Origin: Ceratothoa steindachneri
Lineage: Eukaryota; Arthropoda; Malacostraca; Isopoda; Cymothoidae
Reading direction: 5' to 3'
Length of the DNA: 64,000 bases
Assembly: GCA_963969495.1 (NCBI GenBank)
Contig: OZ018317.1
Span: 34,074,226 to 34,138,225, forward strand
The notes below the pieces were generated by a model. It made no database searches, was not told the origin of the DNA, and was given only the letters and a program-made list of their open reading frames with translations. The position numbers and the translations under genes are program-made. Positions 10,435 to 21,139 of the stretch are shown here, piece by piece; the first letter of the stretch is position 1, and each line of letters opens with the position of its first letter.

Positions 10435-11490
10435 TTTGGATTTATTTTTGGCTGACTTTTTGTAAAATAAGTTAAGTGATTTTAGGAGGGGAAGCAATTT
10501 ATTATGACATGCAGTGTTTTTCATGGAGTCTTTAAAACAAAGTTCAATGCGATGACCAAGACAATGAATCGAGATGAAGTCCTCGTTCTCTTCTTTTAAC
10601 TTGCGCAAAACTCCATTTGTTTCACTTATCATCGCTGAGGCTCCATCAGCATCAATTCCTATCAGTGTTTGAGACCAGATAGTGTGACTTTCTCCTGTAA
10701 TCCTTCATGATTTGATGATGGCTTCCTATATTCCATCAGCATTCGCCTCTGTCACAGCTTAGATTCCAAAGAAGTGGACAAATATTTCTCTTTTATGAGC
10801 AAACCGTCAATAAAGAATCTCTTCCTCAAATGCTGAAGCGTCTGATGATCCATCAGACATCACCGAGAAAAAGGCCTTCTTTTCAAAACTACGTTTTAAC
10901 TTTTCTCTTTCATTGATTGCAATGGCTTCATTTTTTTTTTTTTAGGAGCCCATCTGGCGACTGGCTTCAGTAAAATCTTTTTCCTTTTAACTGGTATTAT
11001 AGGTTTTCAAATTCGGTATAAGGTTTACACTGTAGAGCAATGTAGTGAGAATTTTGAAATAAAAAGCTGAATTTGTTGATTTGACTTTTGTTCATTGACA
11101 GAAGAGCCAGATCAGCTTGGGCTTCTCTAGGTTTTGCATTTTTAACCAACTTCTTTGATGAGTTTATTTTATGCTCCTTTGAGTTTTCATGTTTAGCAGC
11201 GATATTTTCATATTTAAAAACTTTGCTGCCAGTTGCAAAGGGGAACTCCTTTCTTGCTGAAAATGGCTGTCAAGGAGCACATTTCAATACATTCTTTTTT
11301 TTCATCGTCGATAAGCCAAGGACGCCATTCTTTCCATTTTGGTAAGAATGTCCGATTTCGACTTTTCTCTTCAGAATCCCGCTGTTTTTCCAGAATTTAT
11401 TCTTCATCTAGTTTTGATTTTTTGGGTGGTGGTAGATTACTGCCGAAGAAACATGGAATAGATTTCTTAGACATTTGTAGAAGAATGTAA
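10435..11490 (-). pseudogene. hAT transposase relic, N-terminal half
   Basis: Read on the minus strand, the gene begins near 11477 with MSKKSIPCFFGSNLPPPKK. It continues after a stop into a stretch resembling the N-terminal zinc-finger (TTF-type) region of ZMYM/KIAA1586-like hAT transposases (FLPKWKEWRPWLIDD). Further on, SVMSDGSSDASAFEEEILY and IGIDADGASAMISETNGVL followed by IHCLGHRIELCFKD mark the catalytic core region. The core is broken by stop codons near 10750-10800 and cut at 10430 by the LTR insertion. The 3' half resumes left of the LTR element. A poly-T stretch and a GAGCCCATCTGGCGACTG segment at about 10930-10965 may be foreign. Confidence 0.75.
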
Positions 11491-12345
11491 CTAGAAAAAC
11501 AAAACTGAAATTTTAAATTGTAAAAAAAAAATTGATTTTCTCCTATAAATATCAATAAATAATCAGTATTTAAATCTTGTGTAACAAAGCCAAATTTAAT
11601 ATTTTACAACTTTTATTAAAAATGCTCTTAATTTATCATTAAATACTTTCAGGTCTAATTATTATACAAATTATTTGGGGTGAATTTAATGGAAAGAGTA
11701 AAAAATTAAGTGTAAATGAAAAACATGAAATTTTATTGAATATAAAATAAAACATTTTATTGAATTTAGTATGGTTTATGACATTTATTATTATTATCAA
11801 TAATTTAAAAACAATAGAACATATTTGTTCCATTGTATGTTGCAATGGGTTATATGTTTTCAACTGGCAGTTGTAGATTGTGAATAGAATAAAAATTCAT
11901 AATAAGTATAAAAATACAATGGAACACAATCCAACAAATAGACTTAGAATATACTAGTGCACAATGATACAAATGCAACCTTTCTAAACCATCTATAATA
12001 ATTAGTATTTATAAAGAACAATGGTAGGCATTATGTGCACTTACCTATAATTGAAGAAATGAAGAGAAATGAATGAATGACTATTGAATATGCTGTTTTC
12101 AAAATAGCAATGTTTACAAACAAGTTGGTGCGAAACCTTTTGAAATCGTACGTCTGGCACTGACTAACAGCTGATCGATTGATTTTAATTAATATCGAAT
12201 ACCGTATTTAGTATTTTAGAAATAAATATTTAAAAAATAAGGTAAAATAGACTTGTCGACACCCGGGCGATACATGAAAAAACTTCTTTCGCCCATCAAG
12301 AATTTTTAGTGCATTTGGCGACAGGGCTACCCTTAAATCCAGGGT
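11491..12345. other. hAT 5' non-coding region and right terminus
   Basis: The stretch is AT-rich with no coding signal. The last 100 bp (from about 12245) carry the right terminal inverted repeat described for the hAT element. Confidence 0.5.
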
Positions 12346-12348
12346 TGC

Positions 12349-13665
12349 CTTACATGTTGTAAAACATTGGCTTGGTAATTTTACAAGTTTGAGCAAAGGC
12401 AAAAAGAAATACCTACCTTATATGTTGGAAAGGTGTCTTGAGAAATTTACAAGTGGAAGCAAAGGCAATTTTAGAAGTTTGAGCAAAGGCAAGAAGAAAT
12501 ACCTACCTTACATGTTGGAAAGGTGTCTTGAGAAATTTACAAGTGGAAGCAAAGGCAATTTTAGAAGTTTGAGCAAATGCAAGAAGAAATACCTACCTTA
12601 TATGTTAGAAAGGTGTCTTGAGAAATTTACAAGTGGAAGCAAAGGCAATTTTAGAAGTTTGAGCAAATGCAAGAAGAAATACCTACCTTATATGTTAGAA
12701 AGGTGTCTTGAGAAATTTACAAGTGGAAGCAAAGGCAATTTTAGAAGTTTGAGCAGAGGCAAGAAGAAATACCTACCTTACATGTTGGAAAGGTGTCTTG
12801 AGAAGTTTACAAGTGGAAGCAAAGGCAAGAAGAAATACCTACCTTACATGTTGGAAAGGTGTTTTGAGAAATTTACAAGTGGAAGCATAGGCAATTTTGG
12901 AAGTTTCAGCAAAGGCAAGAAGAAATACCTACCTTACATGTTGGAAAGGTGTCTTGAGAAATTTACAAATGGAATCAAAGGCAAGAAGAAATACCTACCT
13001 TACATGTTGGAAAGGTGTCTTGAGAAATTTACAAGTGGAAGCAAAGGCAATTTTAGAAGTTTGAGCAAAGGCAAGAAGAGATACCTACCTTACATGTTGG
13101 AAAGGTGTCTTGAGAAATTTACAAGTGGAAGCAAAGGCAATTTTAGAAGTTGGAGCAAAGGTAGGAAGAAATACCTACCTTACATGTTGTAAAGGTGTCT
13201 TGAGAAATTTGCAAGTGGAAGCAAATGCAATTTTAGAAGTTTGAGCAAAGGCAAGAAGAAATACATACCTTACATATTTGAAAGGTGTCTTGATAAATTT
13301 ACAAGTGGAAGCAAAGGCAAGAAGAAATACCTACCTTACATGTTGGAAAGGTGTCTTGAGAAATTTACAAGTGGAAGCAAAGGCAAGAAGAAATACCTAC
13401 CTTACATGTTGGAAAGGTGTCTTGAGAAATTTACAAGTGGAAGCAAAGGCAATTTTAGAAGTTTGAGCAAAGGCAAGAAGAAATACCTACCTTACATGTT
13501 GGAAAGGTGTCTTGAGAAATTTACAAATGGAAGCAAAGGCAATTTTAGAAGTTTGAGAAAAGGCAAGAAGAAATACCTACCTTACATGTTGGAAAGGTGT
13601 CTTGAGAAATTTACAAGTGGAAGCAAAGGCAAGTAGAAATACTTACCTTTTATTTAGAGAGATGG
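12349..13665 (+). repeat. Satellite with 90-bp and 66-bp units, about 15 copies
   Basis: Unit starts marked by AAATACCTACCTTA lie exactly 90 bp apart for the first five units. Later units are either 90 bp or 66 bp. The short form lacks a 24-bp block, AATTTTAGAAGTTTGAGC plus AAAGGC. That block is itself a diverged copy of the neighbouring AAATTTACAAGTGGAAGC plus AAAGGC, so the 24-bp subunit was duplicated or lost within units. All lengths are multiples of three, which keeps frames open for 267 and 131 codons (12389-13192 and 13241-13636). Both frames begin at TTG rather than ATG. Confidence 0.93.
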
Positions 13666-13679
13666 GGAAAGATCACGTG

Positions 13680-15290
13680 CCGGATTATTTTTGTATGACT
13701 AACCTACAAAGCAAGCTCACATTTTAATATGTAAAATCAAATGGAAATGTTATCAGCGGTCAGAAAGAGTAGTTAAATTTAAAGTAATTTAGAAGAATAA
13801 ACTTAGATATTGAATTTTTTATGACATTAAAATTAAATGAACTTAAAACATTTTATCAAAGTAAAATTTGCATACAAACTTTTGTTTCCTTGCTTTATCT
13901 TGTCATTTATACGGATTAGATTGCATTTTTTATTTTACATATAATTAAAAAAAAATTCCTGTTGGTTATCTTAATGTCCCTTCTGGCATAAAAGTTGTAC
14001 GTCATGGTCCTGAAGTTTCGATAGCAATAGTACCCAAGATTATATGATTCAGTGTATTTAGTGATTCAAAGCTTGAAGATATGGACGACACGGCATTATA
14101 TTAAGTTCCAAACACTGATAAATGACAAAAAAAACCCCTCTTAAATCAAGCATAACTGAAGGATCAATTTAGAGATTTAGGCAGGACAAAAGTGTCTTTG
14201 CAGGTCTTTGGTTCATATCTTGATAAAAGCAAATTACTTGATCCTAAAACATATCCCCGGTATCACAAAAGAGATGAAGAGAGTTTCTTCATTTTTTGTG
14301 CACTATACGACACCTACTTTATTAGTATAATTCGGAAATTTAAAACTAAAATATAGTTTCTTTTTATGATCATGGTAAATGGCATGGTATTTTAAAATTT
14401 ATATTTTCATTTTAACAGGTAGTTAAGTTAAGCCAAATAAGGTGTGGTTAGTCGTCGGATCGAGATATGATTCTGGTCTCTCTCTCTCTCTCTTTCCACC
14501 TGCGGCTGCCATACGGTGTAGATAATCGTGGTTCAGAGCTTCCGTTAATCAGTAGGTCCCCTAAAGAGAATTAAAAGGTAATTGATATCAGTGCCGATCA
14601 GTGATAAAACCACTACCATTTTTTTTATATTGACCATATATTGATTTTCATTCTGTTATATATATTCTATTTTATTAAAAAAATATTCTAGTACGTTTCA
14701 GGTTGTGAAAAATATTAGGAATGCAAAAAGTTAAACCAAATGCCCATGTTTGCACGATAGCTGAGCAGATGACCAATACTACTAGGCTATTAACCATCTC
14801 GAAAAGCCTTTCAATCTAGTTCTTATAATGGGATTGATGGACATCTAGTCAATCGTCGTTTATGAGTTGCTAAAAGATTTTGTAGAGGCACTGAATAGAG
14901 AAGCACCATTTGCTTTCACACCACCGAAACTACAAGTCAGTGAGGATGAATTGAATGCAGGATTTATTTGTCTGGGCATGAGTCGAAGCCTGAGACAGAG
15001 ATAATTGCATGGTTAGTAGCAGTAGTAGTTCGTCAAGGTGGTCCCGTCCTCTTGGGAGAGGTGCTAGAAAGTATTATGTTTTGGCACCAGACAGGGTTCA
15101 GGTGAAATCTTCGTCACCCCGGGGCAGAGGAACCTCCTCCGCGTCAGAGGTATGTGGATATATATGGGAGAGAAAAGAAAGCAGTGTTGTAATTGGCTAT
15201 GTGTGTGATGAAAAGTGTAAGGTGTATCCACTACCCCAGTGGGGCGATAAGCACAGGGCGTCCACCATTGGTAGGCAGGTCTCTATGTGA
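13680..15290. other. No gene seen
   Basis: The stretch is AT-rich. It holds a short (CT)n run near 14475-14493. The only notable block is a segment with ACTACTAGGCTATTA near 14778, which recalls the 3' part of the SINE-like repeat at 29.3 and 54.6 kb. No coding signal is evident. Confidence 0.4.
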
Positions 15291-15309
15291 GCTGACATTT
15301 GTGTCCGCT

Positions 15310-15382
15310 CTTGCCGAGATCAAACCCGGTACCGCGACGTTGGCAGACCAACGCCGTATCCACTCGGCTAGCAAGAGATCCT
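15310..15382 (-). repeat. tRNA-like sequence, probable SINE head or tRNA pseudogene
   Basis: On the minus strand CTCTTGC and GCAAGAG can pair as a 7-bp acceptor stem. TAGCCGAGTGG matches the internal box A, GCCG/CGGC forms a D-stem, and GTTGG/CCAAC forms an anticodon-like stem with too short a loop. GGTTTGATCTC is a degenerate box B. The broken anticodon and T-arms argue against a working tRNA. Transcription by Pol III is possible in principle. Confidence 0.6.
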
Positions 15383-15399
15383 TCAAATCAGTACTGAAT

Positions 15400-17745
15400 A
15401 ACTTTATTAGAAACGACCGAAAACGCGCTTTGTTGAGGGACTGACACAGAATTTTAAGATTATGAGACTACGCTCTAGTAAAAATGTTGTTTTTTTCCAC
15501 ATTACATTTTTTTAATTATTTCCCTAAGAACTGTGGAGACTAGAGCGAGGAACCAGGGAAAAGGTTCCACCACAACATTGGGGATAAAGGTATAAGGGAC
15601 GATGGAATGTCAATAGATTACTGTTGGTCTTTAAAAAGCGAGGCCCCGCTGAAAATCACAAACGGAAATCCCTAAAAAAGGTCTTTTGTACACTGATGTA
15701 TATTCTTGTTGATTTTCAATGTTAATAAAATTTTCTGTTTACTCAACATTAATCTTTTTTATGCCTAATCTTTTTACAATACCCTCCCCCCTCCCCGAGA
15801 ATTTTAACCCAAAACAAGGTTTGGTAAAAAAAAAGCGAGATTAAGAGAACTTAAGCTAACTGGTAAACTAGTGTATTTTTTTTTATTCATTAAAGTCAGA
15901 TTATTTAGATTCGCTTGGAAAAACTCCAGACAGAAGAACAAAAATCGAAAAGCACACATATGAAGTCTCAGAAGGAATATGAGAAACTCGTTGGTTGTGA
16001 GGCACAGAGCATCCTTTTTTTTCTTTTAGCTTCTGCCCTCTGAATCTCTTCGCAAGATACAGATGGAATGTGCCGTAGATAAAAAAAAAGGGAATCCCCG
16101 CCCCCCAGACACTAGAACAAGAAAAAACAAAGTTCCCTCAACTGGAAGGGCCTTCGATTGAAAGTGGGGTCTTCCCTGATCACGACCCGTGACTTAGCAA
16201 AGGCGAATCCATCTCACCTTGGGAGAGAACAAAACATATCTCTTCATTATTTTAAACCGAGTGAAAATTCACACGTTGGTGACATCACTCAGCTTTCTCT
16301 TTGCATCAAAAAATACCCTTTTCTTTCCATTAATAAAAAAAAAATTACTGGTCGTGAAATTAATGACTTGAAGAAAAGCAGAACTGTATAAAACACTTGA
16401 AAAACAAATGAATCTTGTGACAATATAAATGTCAATTAATTTTTAAATAGCCAATTTATTGAAGGAAAATAGAATATTGCTATATTTAAATTTTAATACA
16501 TGGTTAAAAATGTTTCCTACGCTTGAATTTTATGTAACAAGTTTTTTTTTAATTTCAAAGGTGTTCCAAACCCTCATTATTTTGCCAACAGGACATTGGA
16601 ATTGCTAGGCCACACACATTGATTCCTCATTAGTCAAAGGAAATTTGGAATTTTAGAGGGAGGAAATCGATTGTCAACGGGCCCGCGGGTCTACATAGTT
16701 TGCGAGAAATCTGGACGGCAAAGAACTATTCTGAAATGATGCCGGTCCTGCAACAAAGTTGGGTCCCTTTGCAGAAAAATATTTTCGAAGCAAAGAATAT
16801 CAAGATTATGAACATGAATAGGAACATTTGCTTCAGATCCTTCCGGTAAGATTGGTTGGTGGCGAAGATACGCACGCGAGAGAAGCAAGGGACAGGGGCG
16901 AGTTAGATTAGAGGTTGTAACTCACGTTAAGAAATAATATAATATAATATAATTTAAACTGAATCAGAAACAATAATGGGTAAATAATAATAATTAAACG
17001 TTAAAAAGTAAAATTCTGAAGAAAGACTACAATTAAGGAGAAATGAATTAAAACGATGTGAAATGGAAAAACACGAATATGGGAAATAAATATATATCGA
17101 AAAACAAAAACAACTCAAATATCTAAGATAAAAAACAGCATGAAATAAAGGGAAAGCATCTTCTCCCTTTAAATACACCGAAAAAGAGCGCCCAAAATTA
17201 CCCGCTCAGATTTTGGCGGGAAAAATTGGCGCGCATTGACACAAAAAGCCGATAGATGTCCTGGGGTATAATTGGCGTCCTGCAGGGACGCTGCTTACTC
17301 TCTTACACTTACAAAACACTTTAATATACGATTGGCTCTTAAATAAGTGGGTTACCCTCTTCCCCCCCTCTTCTAATATCCCACACAGTTACAGATTGCT
17401 ATCTCCTTTCATTCATCAGCAAGACCTCTTGAATGGCGGCAAGTTAGGGAGAGTTGCGTGGTCTTCAGGTCTGTGTGCCACACATATTCTCCTCTTTGGG
17501 CTACTCGGACAGTGAGGGTATCTTTTTTCGCATCTTTATTTTATTTATGAATAAAAAAATGTAAGTACAAACTTCTTTCATTCACTCCCCACCCCATATT
17601 TCCTAGCGAGCGAAAAGATTTGCCTCTTAAATTACGTCCATTTTGTTGCAGGTCAACATCTTCACGCGTGTGCGTATCGTGTACGCATTGCTGCATGAAC
17701 GCCTACGTCTAAGGAATCCGCCTTCGGCTGTTTAGTTTCGAGCGC
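15400..17745. other. No gene seen
   Basis: This is mixed AT-rich sequence. A 65-codon minus frame at 16691-16888 looks slightly protein-like but matches nothing I know. The stretch 16915-17240 (ATAAT repeats, then TTTTGGCGGGAAAAATTGGCGCGC) resembles in composition the U3-like part of the LTRs above, but no paired LTR was found. Confidence 0.35.
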
Positions 17746-17799
17746 ATGATGACAACTAAAAGTTATTTTAAGAACGCGGCAATTTTCTCGTTAGTGTTT

Positions 17800-17930
17800 C
17801 TCTCTCACTCTCATACACCCTCACTCACACTCTCTCAGTCTCTCTCTCACACACTACACACACTATCTCCCAGTCTCTCTCTCACACACTACACACACTA
17901 TCTCCCATTCTCTCTCTCTCTCTCTCTCTT
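17800..17930 (+). repeat. Pyrimidine/CA simple repeat
   Basis: This is a (TC)n and CACA-rich tract with two near-identical copies of a 33-bp segment containing CACACACTACACACACTATC. It is low complexity, and the 93-codon frame through it is an artefact. Confidence 0.85.
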
Positions 17931-18521
17931 TGATGATCTGATCAATTTGGGGCAAGTTTCGCGTCAGCAGTTTTCGGCTTCTTTTGCTAAGTCTGCAATT
18001 ATCACGTGGCGGCAGAGGTTTGGTTGATAACATAATAATAATTATTATTATTTAATAAAGTATATCAGCTTAGTTATTTTAAGAATTAACTTTAAAATTA
18101 ACTTCGAAAATTGTTGAGGCTTCAAGAAACTTATTTTATAGTATCTTTAATTCTCTTATTATTGCTAACTTTGCGTCGTGCACATCTTCATAGCGTTTAC
18201 ATTTTCTAAAGTACTTCCTAAAGGATTTAAGGCGACCACTCAACTAATCTCACTATTATTATGAATTGAAAAAGAAGACTTAGGATAATTCAAGAAGAAC
18301 TTATAAATAGAATGGGGGCAACACCATCAGCTTCATCGAAACGTCTGAGTACAAAGGATAAAGTGCGTCACAATGACAAATTTGATGAAGTACTAAATTT
18401 TATTACTTGAGATCACCTATAAGGGATCATATTTCAGGTAATTATCAAAGAATCTTAAGTAAGCACTAATCTTAACATTCGGTCATTACTAGGCTTCACT
18501 CGTAAACCAGTCACTACATTT

Positions 18522-18522
<1 letters not shown>

Positions 18523-18583
<61 letters not shown>
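18523..18583. repeat. (TA)n microsatellite
   Basis: An uninterrupted TA dinucleotide run inside the Penelope-like relic. Confidence 0.97.
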
Positions 18584-18585
<2 letters not shown>

Positions 18586-19223
18586 GCACATGGGTTTTAT
18601 TCCTCGGTTAATACCGAAAAAATATCGCACTAACCATATACTATCAAAATAGACGGACATCAACTCTTTTCATGAAAAATAACCCCAAACCTACTCCTCA
18701 ACCCAAACAAAGGACCCATCTGATATATGAGTACACATGTACCTTAGGAAACTGGGCTCTTACCTAACTCGTATATAGAAATGACCGAATCCACGCTCTC
18801 AAGAAGAATATCATAACACCTCGACAATGGTGCACCAAAAAAAACATACACAAGAAATACATGGAACTTGCCTTAACAGAAAAATGATGGAAGAAAACAC
18901 AAAAATTTTAGACTATGCTCCCAACATACGTCAATTACTCCTCCTTGACGCAATATATATTCATGGAAACCAATCAAGTTTAAATATCCAATTTAACTCC
19001 AACTGCAAGAAGAGGAAATCGAGGACCTGGTACATTTAGGACAGCTGCCTTTAGCCGCTAATCACCTCTGGCAAGAAGCTTACCCCGCCCTCCCTTCTCC
19101 GACCAGTCCCTACCTGCACCTCCTCAGCCTGCTAGTTTGCCTACCCGTGTCTACGTTCCGTTCGTCAGTTTGTTAATACATTTTTTTAAAAATATATAAC
19201 CTAGAATACATGTATAATTTCCC

Positions 19224-19275
19224 ATTATAACTCTGAAGATGATACTTGTCCTATCAAAACGCGTCAGTAAAATAA
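19224..19275 (+). ncRNA. Candidate hammerhead ribozyme, probably decayed
   Basis: The core CTGAAGA (19233-19239) fits the hammerhead CUGANGA box. It is followed by a hairpin, TGATA-CTTGTCC-TATCA, as stem II. AAAAC then stands where GAAAC is expected, followed by ACGCGTC with GTC as a possible cleavage site. Downstream AGT can pair with upstream ACT for stem I. Stem III would be very short and self-complementary (ACGCGT), as in the dimerising hammerheads known from Penelope-like elements. The G-to-A change in the GAAA box would probably reduce activity. Confidence 0.45.
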
Positions 19276-19310
19276 AAGAAAGTGCTAAGGTGGATTAATT
19301 TCCTTCCACC

Positions 19311-20790
19311 TTTTTGCAATTAATAATTATCAGTCTCTAATGAACTTCAGTAAGTTTATTCACGAGTTGAACAATGAAGAAAAGGTGAACATAAGACAAA
19401 TCGAGAAGATTGAAAAGAAAATTATTAACACGAGACTGGCGGTCGCTTTCAATAAAACCTGCCATAATATAAATATATGTATGTGTGTGTGTGTTACTCC
19501 TGCTACTTGATTACTTAAAGTAATTTAGATATACAGATTTGCACCGATAATACCCTCATTAACTCTGTGCAAAACGCCAATCACAAACAGTCATGTGTCA
19601 TGTACGTAACAGTAGTGCTTTCATTGGGAATGGGTACATTTACACTTTTCTCGAACGCACCATGGCGTTTTGAGACGCCTAAAGATAATGCCAATAGATT
19701 CAGTAACGAAAGTTGAGCTCCTGTAATACGACCCATAGGACAAATAGCAAGTGAAAGACCAATGCGCAAATGCATATAGATATAAAAAAAACCCACTTGT
19801 AACAACCCAAGTTATCCTTAGACATGTGCATGAATGAATACAGACACAAATTTGCACTTAACAATTTACGCCAAAGTGTAACGTCTGTTCGTTCTTCATC
19901 TGATTGTGCGTTCGTCATTTGGTTCCTCCATTAGATAGAGTTCTTTCGTGTACTGTAACTACTGTCATTTTCGACACCATTTTCCCCCCAAAGTTCCGAG
20001 ATGTATATGTATATAATAATACGTAAATGTTTCACCTTTCGTTTCTGTTTAGGGGACCTACGCAATATCGTGGGCTCCGCATAAGGCGGTGACGTCATGC
20101 AATGTTGACATATTAGATCAGGAGAACGAATGAATTGCTTAATTAGACCCCTTTGAAACTTCAGTCATGGGTGGCGAGCTCATCGGTTGTTGTCAAATTT
20201 AATTGAAAAAAATATTTTCATTTCAATCATATTCACTACCTCTCACAAGGGCCGGGGGCAGGTGCAGCAACGGTAACCACCCTATATCCTGCGGCTGCAA
20301 CCCCTGCGGGGGGACTTTAAAATTCCAACACAGTTTGACCAATCTTCACAAACATTTTGGCGTTGATGCCTTCGTTGGTTTTCTCTTCTTGGATTTAGGT
20401 AACACTGTTTATATTTATTCGCCAAGATAATGAAATATATGTGTGTTTGTTAATTAACATGCGGACATACGTGTGAACATGCTTGTCCTCGTGTGTACAT
20501 AGGTATATCAGTGAGTGCGTGAGACAACCTTTCCTTCCTTTTCTCGAGGGCGTTGAAAGAGGACGAGGGGGAGGGAGCTTTCAAATTTCATGAAGACCCC
20601 TCGAGAGGGTGGAGTTGGGGAATGGCAAGCTCCCGGGTTCCGCCCGCCCGAGGGGCTGGGGGAAGGTTTCGTTAGGGCTTCGAGAAAGTGTGGTGAACGG
20701 AGCCTCGCGGGGCCAGTTGGAAGGAATTGAAGGAGGCGATGACATTTGGTCTTTTACATCTCATTCGGGGCCTCCAATCCTCTCTCTATA
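19311..20790. other. No gene seen
   Basis: The stretch holds a short (TG)n run near 19481-19492 and a more G+C-rich segment from 20250 to 20770. No coding, RNA or mobile-element signal could be supported. Confidence 0.35.
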
Positions 20791-20794
20791 TAGG

Positions 20795-21025
20795 TCTTGA
20801 TAGAAAGAGATAATTAGACAGATGAAAAGCGATAAAAAAGATAAAAGGGAAAAGAAAAAGAAAGATAAGAGATAAATATAGTAAAACAGAAAGGGATAAA
20901 AAGAGCATTAAGAGAAAAATAAAGATAAAGAGATAAAAAATCGAGAGATAAAGAGATATAGATAAAAGATCGAGGGATAAAAAGATATAGATAAATAGAG
21001 AGTGAGAGATAGAGTGAGACATAAT
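20795..21025 (+). repeat. Purine-rich (GATAAA)n-type low-complexity tract
   Basis: AGATAAA, GAGATAAA and related words recur for about 230 bp with an almost pyrimidine-poor plus strand. Many GATA cores are present as a by-product. Confidence 0.8.
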
Positions 21026-21089
21026 GTGTTTGTGTGTGTGGTCATGTCTTACCTCCGCCGCTTAAATTATTTATTCCCTTGGTCGGATA

Positions 21090-21091
<2 letters not shown>

Positions 21092-21129
<38 letters not shown>

Positions 21130-21139
21130 AAGAGAGAGT
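21092..21139 (+). repeat. (TG)n then (AG)n microsatellite
   Basis: A TG run of about 28 bp is followed directly by AGAGAGAGAAAGAGAGAG. Confidence 0.9.

Larger units (their letters stand above)
2955..12346 (-). mobile_element. Decayed hAT transposon, split by an LTR retroelement
   Basis: The left end (AACCCTGGATTTA at 2955) and right end (TAAATCCAGGGTT to 12346) are inverted and continue with further imperfect pairing, including a GGGCGAAA block about 45 bp in. Between them lies a minus-strand hAT-type transposase relic, interrupted at a clean TTCAG duplication by the LTR element 4523-10429. Without that insertion the element is about 3.5 kb, the usual size for an autonomous hAT. No 8-bp target duplication is visible, and the termini read CCCTGG rather than the usual CAGGG, so the exact ends are uncertain. 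Confidence 0.65.
18325..19310 (+). mobile_element. Truncated Penelope-like retroelement relic
   Basis: A degenerate coding stretch (about 18690-19000) reads, with stops and frame changes, SYIEMTESTLSRRIS, then HLDNGAP, then ENTKILDYAPNIRQLLLLDA with IYIHGNQSSLN. This resembles the C-terminal GIY-YIG-type endonuclease region of Penelope-like or related retroelements. The block around 18334-18362 (CATCGAAACGTCTGAG, then AAAGTGC) resembles the block at 19253-19285 (TATCAAAACGCGTCAG, then AAAGTGC). That is consistent with terminal pLTR-like repeats. The reverse transcriptase itself is missing. A (TA)n tract interrupts the element at 18523-18583. Assignment rests on motif memory and is moderate. 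Confidence 0.55.

Noticed and set aside
12389..13636. Repetitive proteins of 267 and 131 residues
   Set aside because: Both frames begin at TTG, the array is interrupted by a stop, and openness follows from unit lengths divisible by three. Kept as a satellite with a coding test suggested.
16691..16888. 65-residue minus-strand frame as a host exon
   Set aside because: Slightly protein-like composition, but no splice signals, homology or neighbouring exons could be seen.
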